Positions 32,619 to 45,609 of a stretch of DNA of 64,000 nt are shown in pieces. Under the pieces are notes generated by a model. It was not told the DNA's origin. It saw nothing but the letters and a program-made list of their open reading frames with translations, and searched no databases. Position numbers and translations under genes: made by a program. Within the stretch, counting starts at the first letter, position 1; the number at the start of each line of letters is the position of its first letter. The stretch is from Clarkia xantiana subsp. parviflora (taxonomy: Eukaryota; Streptophyta; Magnoliopsida; Myrtales; Onagraceae): positions 25,444,001-25,508,000 of the forward strand of contig JAPTYO010000003.1 of assembly GCA_036873135.1 (NCBI GenBank). The letters are read 5' to 3'.

Positions 32619-35600
32619 TCAGGACTTGTGAATGGTGTTACAGTCTGCAGATACCCATCCAATTTGTTTCTTTTCATTATCGAAAATCATCATCATATCT
32701 TGCATCGAAATGTCTGCATAAGAAAATAGTTAGAACACATATATGATGAAAAACATGTAAATTCCAATCATTTTACAATTGCCAACTGAATTTTATTTTG
32801 TTGCTAAATCGGGAATTCGCACAAGTACCGACGTAAATTTATTTCATTGGCAAAAATCCGTTAGTAAGTACTGGCAATATTAATTAATTCCACCTAATTA
32901 CCTGCCAAAATGATGATGCCCTTAGGACCAGCATCCAAAGTCTGAATCCCCAAGCATACTTTTCCTACTTTCTGCAAGATCATATATATATATAATTCAT
33001 CATTTCAAGTCCCTTTCTACACCGGAAAAAAAAATGCGACATATAACATGTCTGAATCTGATTCGGAAAAATTCCGTAAAGATATTTGGTTTTGAAGTAG
33101 TCTAATCTGATTACATTACCTATCTGTTTCTACTCGTTTTTACGACTCTATGACACGTGTTTCTACTCAGAGAACACATTTGCTTACGTTTTAACTCGTT
33201 TTTTTATGTTAAAGACGTAAAAAGTGCGATTCTATGACCTAGAAACAAGTTTTTAACTACATAGAGTCGAAAAAAATACTTACATCTACAATGATGTAAG
33301 CTTCAGGTGGGATTTGCAGTTCCTTATTATTAGCAAACCTCAGCATGAAAGGCTGGAAGAACCTCTTCACTTCATCGACTGACTTGAACGGTTTTTTATC
33401 TTTCCAGCATACCTGGAGGAGGTCTTTGCGAGGAACTTTGGAAACTTTCAGTGGCGAATTTTTCAGATCTTCATTTACCTTATATTCCAATAAAATTTCC
33501 AAAACCCATTAATGAATTACTTTATTAGAATATATTACACGATACAAGCTGATGTTTTAAAAAACATCATTACAAAAAAAGAGCTTTAGCAGCAACAATA
33601 AATTTGGTTGCTATTGGTCATTGCAAAGGATAGTTTTTCTATCACACATAAATTCGCTAATAAATATCACATTTTGTAGCAAAAAATATACCGTAGCAAA
33701 TAGAGTCTTTCAGCAACGGTACTTGCCGTAAGTAAAGGTCATGTTAAAATACCGCTACTAAAAGTCGACTAAATGCCATTATATGGTTACACTAAATGCT
33801 ACTTTCAATGTCTCTTTTCGGTCGGTACTATAATTAGCTTATCATTCTTGTATCTTCTTTACCACGGAGGTTGAAATACTATTACAAAAAGACGGTTTTG
33901 TCAATGTCGTCTAGCCGCTGCAAAAACTTTTTTTCAATAGTGACTGTTTATTACTAGATAACGGGCTTTCAATAACCGCTGTCAGCTGTTACAAATACGT
34001 GTATTTAACTTATATATATATATATATATATACCTGAAAAACCAAAGCCTTATAAAGTTCTGAAGTCAAGGATGTAAATGTGCTCCCACTATCGAAAATG
34101 ATTTGAAGGCCCTTAAAAGGCGTTGGCTTCCCACCATGGAATAGTTCTGCTGGTCCCGCAGAATACAAGTCCCTGAACATATGACAGTTTTGTGATTTAT
34201 TTTTTTAATTAGCTACAATTTTTACCGTCACTATAACTAAACAAAGCTACAACAGTAAGTAAAATTTTTTTTCGCTATTATATGGTGTTGCCAAATAATT
34301 TTAGCGGCGTTAATTTTGTTTAAGTAGTTACAACTTTTGTGACGAAAAATACAGTCATTAAAAGATACTTTTAACAGCAAAAACAACTGCCATTAATCTG
34401 CACAGTGGCAGCTTTGCTCGTGCCAATAAAAATATATTTTAATAGCAATTTTCTTGGCGTCGCAAAAAAATAATTTTCTTCAGCGGTTATTAACCGCCAC
34501 TAAAATATTTACGCATTGACAACTTTGTTGGCGTCACTAAAAGCCTTCCATAGTTTACAGTTTCTAATCAACTATTTTAAATCATCTGCTTACTTCATTA
34601 AGGAGCTAGATGTTCTTGGAACCCAAGCTATATTGGAGGAGCTTGGAACTGCAGGAACATCTCCTAAGAACATGAAACCGCCACCTTTTCTACGTAAGCA
34701 GTGTCCTACCACGTTTTTAAAAATACCCGCACTGCGAAGCTGCGATAAAATGCTGATTTTCCCGTCTGTAAGGCCGAGCATACCCGCTGTTGGTGAGGGA
34801 TGATGTTCAGGGTAAACTTGCTTAATGCCACACCTTGAAATGGGAAAAAGTAACAAACTCGTTATAGCTCGAAAACTAAGGAGCTAGTTAGCTTGGGACC
34901 AAAGTAAGATCATGAGTGAGTGTATATAAAAGTAGGGCCAGCCCTACGGTAAGACCAATAAAGTAAGGGTTTTGAGGGCAGAATTGCAAACTAAAAAAAA
35001 ATTAGATTGATATGTCAATTTAATGTTTGAATAAAATTAAGATTTTAACAAAACGGTCACGAATTAAAATATGGTTTTACGTCTAAAATTCCCTTAGGTT
35101 GACCCTGTATAGAAGGGCTGGGGTCGAGGTTCATACCCGAAGACCAAACGGGGGCTGATGACAGTGCCATTGGTCAAACGGAGAGGGAAGTTGTCGGTCA
35201 CAGAAAGCCGGAAGAACTGGACTCATCCATGTATTCGATATAATAGTCACATTTATCCTCAGGGCTCTTGCATGGTTCCGTACGAACCGAATCACAAATC
35301 GGGTCGCTGCAACGTACGAAGCTTTCCATCTTAGGCTTGTACTTGTTTTCCATAGGCTGTCCAAAATTAACAAACCAATTGCAAATGTAATTAGGCACTA
35401 TCTCAAACAATCTATATAATTATTCCGTCGCTAAAAGATCAAAATACCGTCAGTAAAAATAACTTTCGTCGTTCGAAATATCGGTCAATAAAGATTATGT
35501 TTTACCGAAGTAAGTTGTTTTTCTCATGCACTTTGAAATCTTTTCCGACGTTTGTTTTCATCGGGATTTATACCTCGGGTGCATCGCATTTAACCCAGGC

Positions 35601-36072
35601 TAGGCTGCTGCCTGTGTCTATGTCGAAGTCGTATGTCTTTGGAGGTTGCCCGATATCGAGCAACGCAGAATAGTACCTGCATCATCAATAGAAAAATTAA
35701 TTATGGTTATCGATAATTGTTCGTTTTTACGATCAACAAAACAAAATTATCACTACAATAAATAAATATCGGTTTTGCCAACGAAATCAAATTTCGTCGG
35801 TAGTACTTTTTTCTGACAAAAATAAATTTCATATACTGCCAATGAATAGAGACAATATATACTTACGCTGTTGGATAGACGTTGCCGGAAAGAGGAAAAA
35901 TGACGGTGGTGCCAGCATTTCCGGTGGTCGGAGCTAAAGGGGAGGCCATTGTCTGATTGAGGAAATTTGGAGAGAATCGTGATGAGCCGAGTTGGAATTG
36001 AAATGCGGCGAAGGAGAGAGCGAGAAGGTAGATCAGCAGAAATGAGCTTCTTTTTGTAATTGAAATCGCCAT
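32619..36072 (-). pseudogene. AP4: Asp1-like aspartic protease, complete but for a 1-base frameshift
   Basis: Eight exons parallel AP3: 36072-35867, 35676-35574, 35356-35137, 34833-34594, 34172-34034, 33478-33284, 32971-32902 and 32713-32619. All have GT-AG borders. Both active-site motifs are present (DFDIDTGSSLAWVKC and FDSGST), as are QIPPEAYIIV, CLGI and a C-terminal stop. Exon 3 lacks one base: AP3 reads TTTCTTGTGACC where AP4 reads TTTCTGTGACC, which creates an in-frame TGA at 35200-35198 after SSSSGFL. Restoring one base would give 422 residues, so every other feature is consistent with a recently functional gene. The alternative is a sequencing or assembly error, or a segregating null allele. 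As written, translation stops before the second catalytic Asp. Confidence 0.85.
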
Positions 36073-36152
36073 TGTCGAACCTTTGAGAAAATTCTCAAGT
36101 AGATTTGATGGATGCTTAATACGCTGTAGGAATGGAATGCTGGTGTTTGGGG

Positions 36153-36159
36153 TTTTATA
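36153..36159 (-). promoter_or_regulatory. TATA box of AP4
   Basis: The minus strand reads CTATAAAACC about 80 bases upstream of the AP4 start codon. AP5 has a comparable TATAAAAA near 56842-56849. Position fits a plant core promoter. Confidence 0.55.
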
Positions 36160-36222
36160 GATGGGGGGTTTTGGCGTTTTGCTGAAATGAGCGGGTAATG
36201 AGAACATGTTTTTTTTTTTATT

Positions 36223-36728
36223 GGGTTAAAAACTAAATGCTACCTAAAACTTTGACTAATTTACGAAATTTTTTAAATTTGTTATCTGAACTTTTAATTT
36301 TTGAGTAAATTGCCACTTAGGTTTCAATTTCCGTCAAATTAGACAGAAACTGAGCATATTTTTGCAACGCGATGTCTTTTCATGTGTACACAAGATCGAT
36401 TCAGATATAAATTTGAAAGAATTGCAACGAAATATCTTCAATTGGATGCTCAAGTGCCGTTTGAATTGGGCGAAAGTCCAATTGAGCATTTAACTGGAGG
36501 TATTTCGTTATAATACTTACAATTTATGTTTAAATCCATCTAGGGTACACATGAAAGGACCCCTCGTGGCGGAAATATGCACATTTACGATCTAATTTGA
36601 CGACAATTGAAACAGATGTCGCAATTTACTAGGAAATTGAAAGTTTAGGTAACCAATGTAAAAAAATTAAAATTCAGGTGACAATTTGTAAATCGATCAA
36701 AGTTCAGGTAGCTATTACGCGGATTCCC
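36223..36728. mobile_element. Mutator-like inverted-repeat element upstream of AP4, 506 bp
   Basis: Starts GGGTTAAAAACT and ends GGATTCCC. Inverted arms share GCTACCT...ACTTTGA, GACAGAAACTGAGCAT-region and CTTTTCATGTGTACA motifs. No target duplication is recognisable. The related half-copy upstream of AP3 shows the insertion predates their duplication. 36729-37030 beyond it holds nothing recognisable. Confidence 0.6.
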
Positions 36729-37030
36729 ACTGAGTGTCTTAAGGAACTTCATCAAGAGAGCAACACCTATAGTATGCTTGGTTCACATATAGAATAATTT
36801 CGGCTCGCATCGCGGGTCAGCATGCTTGCTTCACACATAGAATTACCACGCTTGTAACAAGTCAGCTCGTAAGGGGTAAATGCTGACCATATAAATATAT
36901 TCTCATTCATATAGTTCTAATGAGGTTTGAACTGAGACCAACTCTAATAAAATTTGAACCGAAACATATGATCAAAAGATAAAACGCTTAACTACTACAT
37001 ATTATATATGTTTTGTTTTTTTCTTTCTAA

Positions 37031-37447
37031 GAGCATCCACAGTGGTATTACGTAAATATTACGTAAATGTGGGTCCTACATGTTTATTTAAGTAAAGTAA
37101 CAAAAACTATCTACAGTGGTTTTACATAGCATTCCTTAAAGATGGGACCCACACGTAAATTTATGTTTTTACATAAAGCATTCCTTAAATTTAAGTAATG
37201 CACTATGTATTACGTAACCAATTTTTTATTATAAATTAATTCATTTTATAATTAATGCTAATATTTTATTGGTGGTTGTTGGAAAATTTAATAATAAAAT
37301 ATATTTAAGGAATATGTTTAAGTAATACGATTGCAGAGAAAATATTTTTTACGTATGTCTTAACTTTACGTATTACTTAAAGTGTACATAAATGTCTACG
37401 TGGCAACTTTAAAGAATACAATTTATGTAAAACCACTGTGGATGCTC
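37031..37447. mobile_element. PIF/Harbinger-type MITE, 417 bp
   Basis: Perfect terminal inverted repeat GAGCATCCACAGTGGT / ACCACTGTGGATGCTC, flanked by the 3-bp duplication TAA (37028-37030 and 37448-37450). The interior is AT-rich with repeated TTACGTAA. No coding capacity. The superfamily is inferred from the TAA target duplication. Confidence 0.75.
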
Positions 37448-37479
37448 TAAGTATGTGTATTTTACTGACTTTTCTTCCA

Positions 37480-38056
37480 ACCTTGTGTAACGAGTGCCTT
37501 AAATCAAGTCGTGAAATAAATCTCTCGGTGGTGTAAATAGTATGAGCATATATATTATACCATGATGACCAAGTGACGATGCTTTTACTAAATGCAACCG
37601 ACGTGGCATCTTTATTATCATCTTACTAAGGTGAATATTCCACATTAAAACTTTATTCCTTCATCTACTACAAATTAATAAATACATCCATATGTGCATT
37701 TGACTTTATCATATTATTACAAATAATAGAATATTCACTATGTTATTTAATGTTTCGTCTCTTTTAACACAATTTTTCCTTAAAAAAGAACAACATTTCA
37801 AATGTACGTATATGCTTATTTTGATAATACGTCGACCCACAACAAATTCATATGCCGACGCAATTTTGATTCTCAAACTCTCAATATTCCCAACTTCTTT
37901 TTTCTTTGTTAAAGTGTTAGAGTTACATGCACACTTAGTTTCTATTATCTATAATTAACTTATTTTTTAGGACTGTAATTGTAACTGAGTTACGTTACTT
38001 GTATGCTATCGAAGATAAACTTAGTTAATATTTGAATTTAACTTGATTTTAAGTAG
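37480..38056 (-). repeat. Flank of the tandem aspartic-protease unit, copy 3 (left part)
   Basis: Matches 31500-32100. The match stops at the copia LTR at 38057 and resumes at 46193-46560, which shows that the copia element landed inside this flank. Confidence 0.8.
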
Positions 38057-38635
38057 TGTTAGCATATGGTGACGTGGCGCCGTAATTGTTAGCCTGTTAA
38101 TGCTAAGGAAATTACCTAAGTTAATTAGGTAATTGTCACATTTGGGTAATTGGGCCAAACCCTAACCCTAATTGACATGGGAGGCCCAAAATTGGGTCTC
38201 CCCCTTAATAAGCATAGTTCGGCCGGATTTGTCCCACATTGGTTGGAGTGGACTTTTTTCCGCTCCACCAATCATATATATAGGGGACTCACCTAAAGGG
38301 GTTTATACAATTCATTCAGAATAAGAAGTACCTCCATTGAGGAACTTGAGATAAACCCTCTCACCCCCTTAGAAGTGATTTTCGGTGCACATCTTAGTCC
38401 GAAGTTCTGTCCCCGTTGACGAATCGATCAGAGGCTTTGTTGTGGAGCTTACAGCGCGTAGTACTTCTTCTTACGAAGAACTTGTACGTGGTTCCGACCG
38501 GAGGATCAGAACTCCCTCCACGACGTTCTTGGGCAGGAAAGCTAAAAGGTATGTGTACATTATTTCGTTGCGTAATTATATTACTTACAAGTACACGTTT
38601 AGCATTCCGTAGTATTACGTCCCCGTAATCCAACA
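38057..38635 (+). repeat. 5' LTR of the copia element
   Basis: 579 bp, TGTTAGCATATGG to GTAATCCAACA. It contains a TATATATAGGGG box near 38274-38285. It matches 45610-46187 throughout with scattered substitutions. Confidence 0.95.
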
Positions 38636-38636
38636 G

Positions 38637-38652
38637 TGGTATCAGAGCATGG
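38637..38652 (+). promoter_or_regulatory. Primer-binding site (initiator tRNA-Met)
   Basis: TGGTATCAGAGCATGG one base after the LTR, complementary to the 3' end of plant initiator methionine tRNA as in most Ty1-copia elements. Confidence 0.9.
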
Positions 38653-39300
38653 TTAGGAGTTCTTAAATTTTTTATAAACTGATGTTCTTGAGTTTTGAAA
38701 AATCCAAAATTTTCATGTTCATGAACACCATGAGTAATCCGAAATTTTTAAGTAAATTTCATGTGTTTGATCTTTAAAAACTTAAAATTTTCGAAATTTA
38801 CATGTTTTATAGATCAAAACCGAATTTTATGTTTCGAATTTAAGTTTGATGTTCATGATCTTTAAGAACACCATGATTTTTATCAAGAACACCTTTTGGA
38901 TTCATGATCAAGTTAGGGTTTGATCTTAAAATTTGACAAATTTTCCAATTTACATGTTTGTGCCGAAAACCCTAGGGGTATTTTAGGTAAAAAAAATTAA
39001 TTTTCTTGGACACCAAGTTACCTAGCTAGTTCGGCCGAATTTTTAAAGGATATAGGTTTTTTAAATTTTATTAATAGGTAACTATATATCTATAAGTTGG
39101 AAAATATGGATAGGTTCATAATATAATATTGTAAAAGATATTAACTATCAATATATATAGTTAAAGATAAGGGTATATATATATTGATAGATTTAGTTGC
39201 TATAAAAGATTAAGAAAATATATTGTCTACATATTTTAATCCCTAAAGATATATTTGACAATAATAAATATATATATATATATATATATGCCGAATATTT

Positions 39301-39337
<37 letters not shown>

Positions 39338-40736
39338 ATTTTTGATTGATTTACATCTTATAGATAGAATCTTGACAATATTTATATATATATTTAAATA
39401 TGTCGAATTATATATATTAGCAATATTGGAAATTATTTTAAATAATTGATATTTCTTGGTGGCTAAGTTAAATTTTTAGTGGACTTTAAAACCCTACTTA
39501 GACCACAAGACATATTTCGGCCGAACCCTAGGGTTTATGGGCCGGTCCAATTGCTAAACCGGAACGGATAAAACCAATCCGTGTTTTCTTAATCGGGTCG
39601 ACCTAGTCAGGTCGGGTCGGACCGTAGTAACTAAATTGAACCTAACCCAACCGGTTTTGAGTGATGAACCGAACAACAATCTTATTTTATTAAACCGTTT
39701 CGGACCAAACCGGATTTTTAAAATCGGACCTACTTAAACCGGATTTTACATTGGACCGGACCAGAATTTTTAAATTTCTCGGAAATTTTAAAATGTTCAA
39801 TAAAATAGGATGTCAAATTTTAAATCCAAAATGTTTTCGAAATTTAAATTTAGCCTAAACAGTGCTCTTAGGGTTTGCCTTTTAACACGTTTTTCGGTTA
39901 AAGCCCTAAAACCTAGTTTCGATTATGGGGATGGATCTCGGATATGCATGTTTTTGGGGCTGGATTAAATTAGTGGGCTGGATTGCAATTGTTTACTTTC
40001 TGCTACATATATATTAGAACTGTCGTCTTGACTCAGTCAAGCTAGCTGGATATTAAATGCGAGCATTGAGCTCTGGGATTTAAATATATGTATTGCGCAA
40101 TAGGATAGACATGCTAAGCTGATTGAAAGTGCCTAGAATCCATGTATAGAAATGTCGCATACTTGATTGTAAGGATGAATTGCAAAACAGCCCCTAATAT
40201 TTTCAAACATTTTTAAAACTAAAAATTCCAGTCGCCAATTATGCATGATTTGTGCGGATGTTGCATGTTTTGACACGTATGCTAGGATGTTCAAGAATAG
40301 AAAGCATGTGATAATTTACTTTACTTAGAATTATATATGCTAGGAACATTAGACGCATGACGCGTAAGCATGTTTTGGTTTCTTCGATTTTTATAGCATA
40401 ATATGGCATTATGCATGCGTAAATTATCGGATAATTCCTTTTAAAATTATAAGGGCCTTGGGAAAGCCAAGATAGGGTATGCTTGTTTGAAAATTCTCGT
40501 TCCGGTAATTTGCAAAATAATAACCGTTTTCAAAAGACTGATCTATTGGATTGAAGATGACGGTAGTGTGAATTCTTTCGCGACACCCCCTTCCCTCGGT
40601 TTACTGACGGTCGGTTTGGTTTAGTGACTGAAGGATCACTATTTTTCGTATTCCATCTTAATAGATAATCTGATGTTTGCAATTTTGTTGAAATGTTGTT
40701 GTCTCCCTAACTTTGCATAACTGTGTGTTAGAATCG

Positions 40737-41609
40737 ATGGCTGCCACTAGCAATGTAATCTCCCAGTTGAATAAGGGAATAAGGTTGAATAGTAATAATT
40801 ATAAGATATGGAATAAACGAGTAAAGATGATAATCTCTGAAATAAGAGGTCTGGAACATTTGACCACAAAATAAACTAGGCCTGAGCGAGACCTCACGAA
40901 AGAGCAAAAGACATTCTATGATAAATTGGATGTCAAGGATCATGATGTTCATTCCACCTTGATATCTATGTTGGAATATGAGATTCTCTATAGGTTTGAT
41001 CATTTGGGAACTGCCAAAGACCTCTGGGATGGTCTTAAGACAACATTTGGTGTTTACACCATAGCCCAAAAGCGATCGTTAAACATCGCTATTGATTCCT
41101 ATAAGATGAATCCCAAGCATACGATGAAGGATCATATGCATGTTTGTAACTTGATCGCTGAACTCAAGGAAGCAGGTGAAAACCTGTCTGAGGAACAACA
41201 AATCAACTACATGATCCGCTCTTTGCCCGACTCTTGGAATATCATGAAAATGAGCCTTACCCATGCCACCCATCTCGATACACTCGAGAAGGTGCAAGTT
41301 CATATTGAGCTGGAAGAGGATAGACTCAGGGCTGAAAAATCCAGATCTGAAATGCATATTGCGTCCTCCGGGCCAACCGAACAAAAAGGTAAGCGCAAGA
41401 GAAATGGCAAAAGTTCACAGAACAAAACTGAGAAGTTTGTGGGAAACAAATCCCAGAAAAAGTTTAAACGCAAACAAACTGGTGGCAGGAAAAGGCAAGC
41501 AAAACAAACACGTAAAGAGAAAACTCGAACGTGTTTCAGGTGTGGCATAAAAGGACACCTGGCTAATGCCTGTACCAATCCTCCTAAGGTGCGTAATGAG
41601 AAAAGATGA
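40737..41609 (+). pseudogene. Copia gag with one in-frame stop
   Basis: The frame opens with MAATSNVISQLNKGIRLNSN and continues NYKIWNKRVK, typical of copia gag (DUF4219/UBN2). A single TAA at 40872-40874 interrupts it. After that it is open to 41609 through HDVHSTLISMLEYEILYRFD, TAKDLWDGLKTTFG, LPDSWNIMKMSLTH, a lysine-rich stretch and the knuckle CFRCGIKGHLANAC. It would form the capsid and bind RNA. Only one substitution separates it from a complete gag of 290 residues. Confidence 0.88.
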
Positions 41610-42929
41610 TGAAAATCATTCTTTCTCTTTCGCTTCTAAACATTCGAGAGTAATTCATTTTCTTTTGAATTACAGAACCGAGAAATAGAAGCAACGACCT
41701 GATCGAGGACGCCCCAGGAGAATAAAGATAGAATGAGAGATTTCTTTATCTTTAATTTGCTAAAACTTCTTGACTTTTATTTCTGTTAAAGATGCTCTTG
41801 AAAAAGTATTGGCTAATACTTGAATAGAGTATTGAATTCATCCTCGTTCCTTTTTATCCTTTTATTCACACTATTCAACACATTGCTGATGCATCCTTAT
41901 TTGTTAAGTACTCCATTAAAATGATAAAGATCACGAAATAATATGCATGATAAAACCGATTTTAAAATTCAAAGACTAAAACGATTTCGTAACCATGGTT
42001 TAAAACCTGGTAAGCGCGTGGCGCAAGTCACCTCGAGAGACGGGACACATCGTTTTAAACTCCGAATTTAATGCTGAAGTATTTTAATGAATGCTAAATT
42101 TTCGTTTGTAATCCTTTAAATATAGTTCATTAATAACTACTAAGATTATTAGTATTCTTCAAAGCTACTACAATCTAGTAAGAACATCAACTATGGCATT
42201 AAAGTAAACGCTTAAATGCATAGCCCTTGAATAAGTCTCTGGGTGAGTTAAACAAACGAAAGGAAGAAGTCAGTAAAATGACTCTACCACTATAAGCCCT
42301 GAACGAAAAGTTAGGCTAAAGCATTCATTTTATCAAATACTTCAAGCAACGTGGTTCAAAGTTACATAATGATGAAGTTCAACATTAATTACTCCTCCGA
42401 AAGAAATTAAGTTGATTCACATTAATGTAACTCTATGTTCCAATAAAATCGGTTGACACATCACCATAGCTAAAAGGATGATACGGGTAAAACATTATCA
42501 TTAGCAGCATTACATTGCGCATTAAACAAGTATTTATTAAGATTACGGTCTACTCTTAAAGGAATACAAGTTTAAAATTAGCTAAGATTGATGGTATTTT
42601 GGTTGAACATGACATATTATAAAGATTTGAGGATAAATTTCCTATGTTTTGCAAAACGAACAGACATAGTACTGATCGAATCAATGAATGGTTAACAGAG
42701 ATTATCAGATCCCACTTACTTCGAGTGGGAGAATTGATAAAGCATAAGTGATTGATATGGTATATGATGATACAAAAGTCTTCATAATAAATACAGTGAG
42801 AGGGCACTCCCCTTCTCCTATAGATGGGATTAACGAGATTAGACATAGTCAAAGGCAACAGACTTCTCTCGAGAAGTGTCCCATCGAATAAGATGTGTTA
42901 AACATCTTAACATTCGTTCTCGAATCAGT

Positions 42930-44474
42930 GATGATTCAGCAAAGCAAGGGAAGGACCTCAAAATGAGGGAATTGAGTAAAACAATGGAGGATGAAATATG
43001 CCTTAATAAGAACAAATTCGGTTATGGTCCTTAGTTGATTGATCTGCTAACCGCATAACTAGAAAGTGAAATTTTAGAATTCACTACTGATGGAAAGATG
43101 AGTGGTTCAAAATTCAAGTGATTGCGAATGCATATACCCAAATTCACGGAATGTACTTTGATGAAACATACTTACCAACTGTGCGTTACACCACGGTAAG
43201 GGCCATCCTTGCCCTCGTTGCATGTCTCGATCTAGAGTTGCACCAAATGGATGTTAAGACCGCATTCCTCCATGTTGGAGGAAGAGATCTATATGGAGCA
43301 GCCATAGGGTTTTATTACTCATGGCAAAGAACGTAAAGTTTGTAAACTCCAAAGGCCTATTTACGGTCTTAAACAGTCGTCTCGGCAATGGTACCGTAGA
43401 TTCCACGGGGAAATCGTCGGAAACGGATTTGTGAATCTTCACGAGGATCCTTGCGTATACACTAAGACCTCTGGGTCTAAGTATGTCATCATAACACTAT
43501 ACGTTGATGACATACTCATTGCTGCGAACGACGTGAGTTTAATGAACAAATCAAAGTCCTGGTTAGCGTCAGCATTTGAGATGAAAGACATAGGATAGGC
43601 CACGTACATCTTAGGCATTAACATTGCCCGAGATCGTGTCGTCCGGACATTGTGTCTGTCTCAAGAATCTTATATCAACAAACTGTTGAAAAGATTCAGA
43701 ATGCTCGATGCTAAACCCGTGGATACGCCGGTTGTGTTCGGGTGCGCGCTGTCAAAGCGTGATGGACCAAAAAACCAGCAGCAGCATGAACAGATGAAGG
43801 GGGCAGAGTACCTAAGCATGGTAGGGAGTCTTATGTACGCCATACTATGTACTCGACCAGATATCTGTTACGTTGTGGGCCTAGTAGCAAGATTCCAATC
43901 AGATCCTAGTTATCAACATCTAAAGGCCGTAAAACGAGTTATAAGGTATCTGAAAGGTACTGCCGACTATGTTCTGTGCTATAAGGGCAAGCAAATAGAA
44001 TTGACCGGTTATAGTGACGCCGTCCACGGTGGCGATCCAGATGATCATAAGTCCACCACAGGAGGAGTTTTCATTCTTGCTAATGCTGCCATATCTTGAG
44101 TGAGCAAGAAGCAATCATGTGTCGCACTTTCCACTATGGAATCGGAATTCGTTGCCCTTTCTAAAAACGCACAAGAAGCGGTCTGGCTGAAAAGGCTTCT
44201 TACTGCATTAATTGGCACTGGCAAAGAGAGTAATCCCGTCAAGGTATACTCTGAAAGTCAGGCTGCCATTACAGCAGTTAAGAATCCAAAATACCATAGT
44301 AGGACCAAACACATTGATGTGAAATAAAATTATGCTAAATCTGTTCTGGAAGACAACATAATCGCTTTAGAATACTTGTCCACGGATAAAATGGTTGCAG
44401 ATCCATTAACTAAGCCATTACGTAGAGAGATCTACGAAAAGCACGTAAAACTGCTTGGATTACGTAGGTCTTAA
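42930..44474 (+). pseudogene. Copia reverse transcriptase-RNase H remnant
   Basis: Degraded but collinear RVT_2-type reverse transcriptase: AYTQIHGMYFDETYLPTVRY, DLELHQMDVKTAFLH, IYGLKQSSRQWYR and the catalytic YVDDILIAA. It is followed by SQESYINKLLKRFRM, SLMYAILCTRPDICY and RNase H (GYSDAVHGGDPDDHKSTTGG, MESEFVALS, KYHSRTKHIDVK), then ADPLTKPLRREIYEKHVKLL. Stops occur at about 43597, 44097 and 44325, with a frameshift near 43310. Integrase upstream is not recognisable. Non-functional. Confidence 0.88.
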
Positions 44475-45596
44475 GTGAGTGACTTGTATAAGCGATAACA
44501 TTTTAACATTTGAAATAATATTATTTCGATTGAATAAAAGAATTGCAAACTGAGTATATGATCTATCGACGTCATAATGAAATATAACATCAGATTTTAC
44601 GGTTTATAAACTAAGTCGTAGGAAGAGGTAAAACTCTTCCACCACAATTATGTCGAATGTGAACCATGCCTCGTCACACAGGCACGGTCATCTTGCAAGG
44701 AGAGGGGGACCTCTACCCCAACAAGATTTGCTAAGAACCAGGGGGATAAACCTGGTTAAACGAAACGATAACCTTGTCACGCTTAATGCATGGCTTAATC
44801 TTCGTTTTGTACATCGCCGTGTTTGACCCAGTCCATCATTAAAATCACATTCAGGGTCAGATGAAAGATTCTGCGATAGCATGATTGACATATCCTAATC
44901 CTAGCTAGTCAAGGTGTTCTATCGACGCGTGCTTCATACTGCGCGTGCCATGTTCGACCACGGGGTTATGCTCGGTTGTGCTAGCTAGAATCCTAGTGAT
45001 TCAAAGGGCGCATACTTCTTCACCTTGAGCGTGTGATTGATCCCGGATGTCTTATGAAGAGGCATCCAAAGTATCCTCACGGACTTAGAACTTATACATA
45101 AGGTCTAGCTCAATGTTCGCTTCCCGGCACGTACGAGCGTAGAGCCAAAGAAAACGGCCAAGTGACCACGTCTTGGAAACCGGTTGAGTTAGACTAAGGG
45201 TATAAGCGATAGGGATGGTCAAGTTCACCTATAAATTCACCGACTCTTGTGTTCACTAGGTGGCCGTCAACCGGATATTAGTTGAAGGTTGTGAACACTT
45301 GTAACGGATGCCCTGGAGAAGTGTTCCTATGTGGAAAACTGGGAAATTGGAGAATTATCAGTTGACCAAGGATATAGTGCGGTACATATTTTATTTTAAC
45401 AGGATTGATTTACGAAAGGGAATCAACGTTTTGCGAGCGCTACAATACTCCTAACAGATGAGTAGCACGATGCCCGTCGTATCCGCCGGTCGCACGGCAA
45501 ACCTCGTATGAACTATTCGGAGACGGAGACAAAGACTGAAGACTGAGATGTTGATGCTATTGGATAACTATATATTAACAGGCACCCTCCCATTCC

Positions 45597-45609
45597 GGAG
45601 AGTGGGAGC
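45597..45609 (+). promoter_or_regulatory. Polypurine tract of the copia element
   Basis: GGAGAGTGGGAGC immediately before the 3' LTR, the expected plus-strand priming site. Confidence 0.85.

Noticed and set aside
35863..36207. Upstream in-frame ATG of AP4 at 36207
   Set aside because: It lies upstream of the TATA box at 36153-36159, and AP3 aligns from the ATG at 36072.
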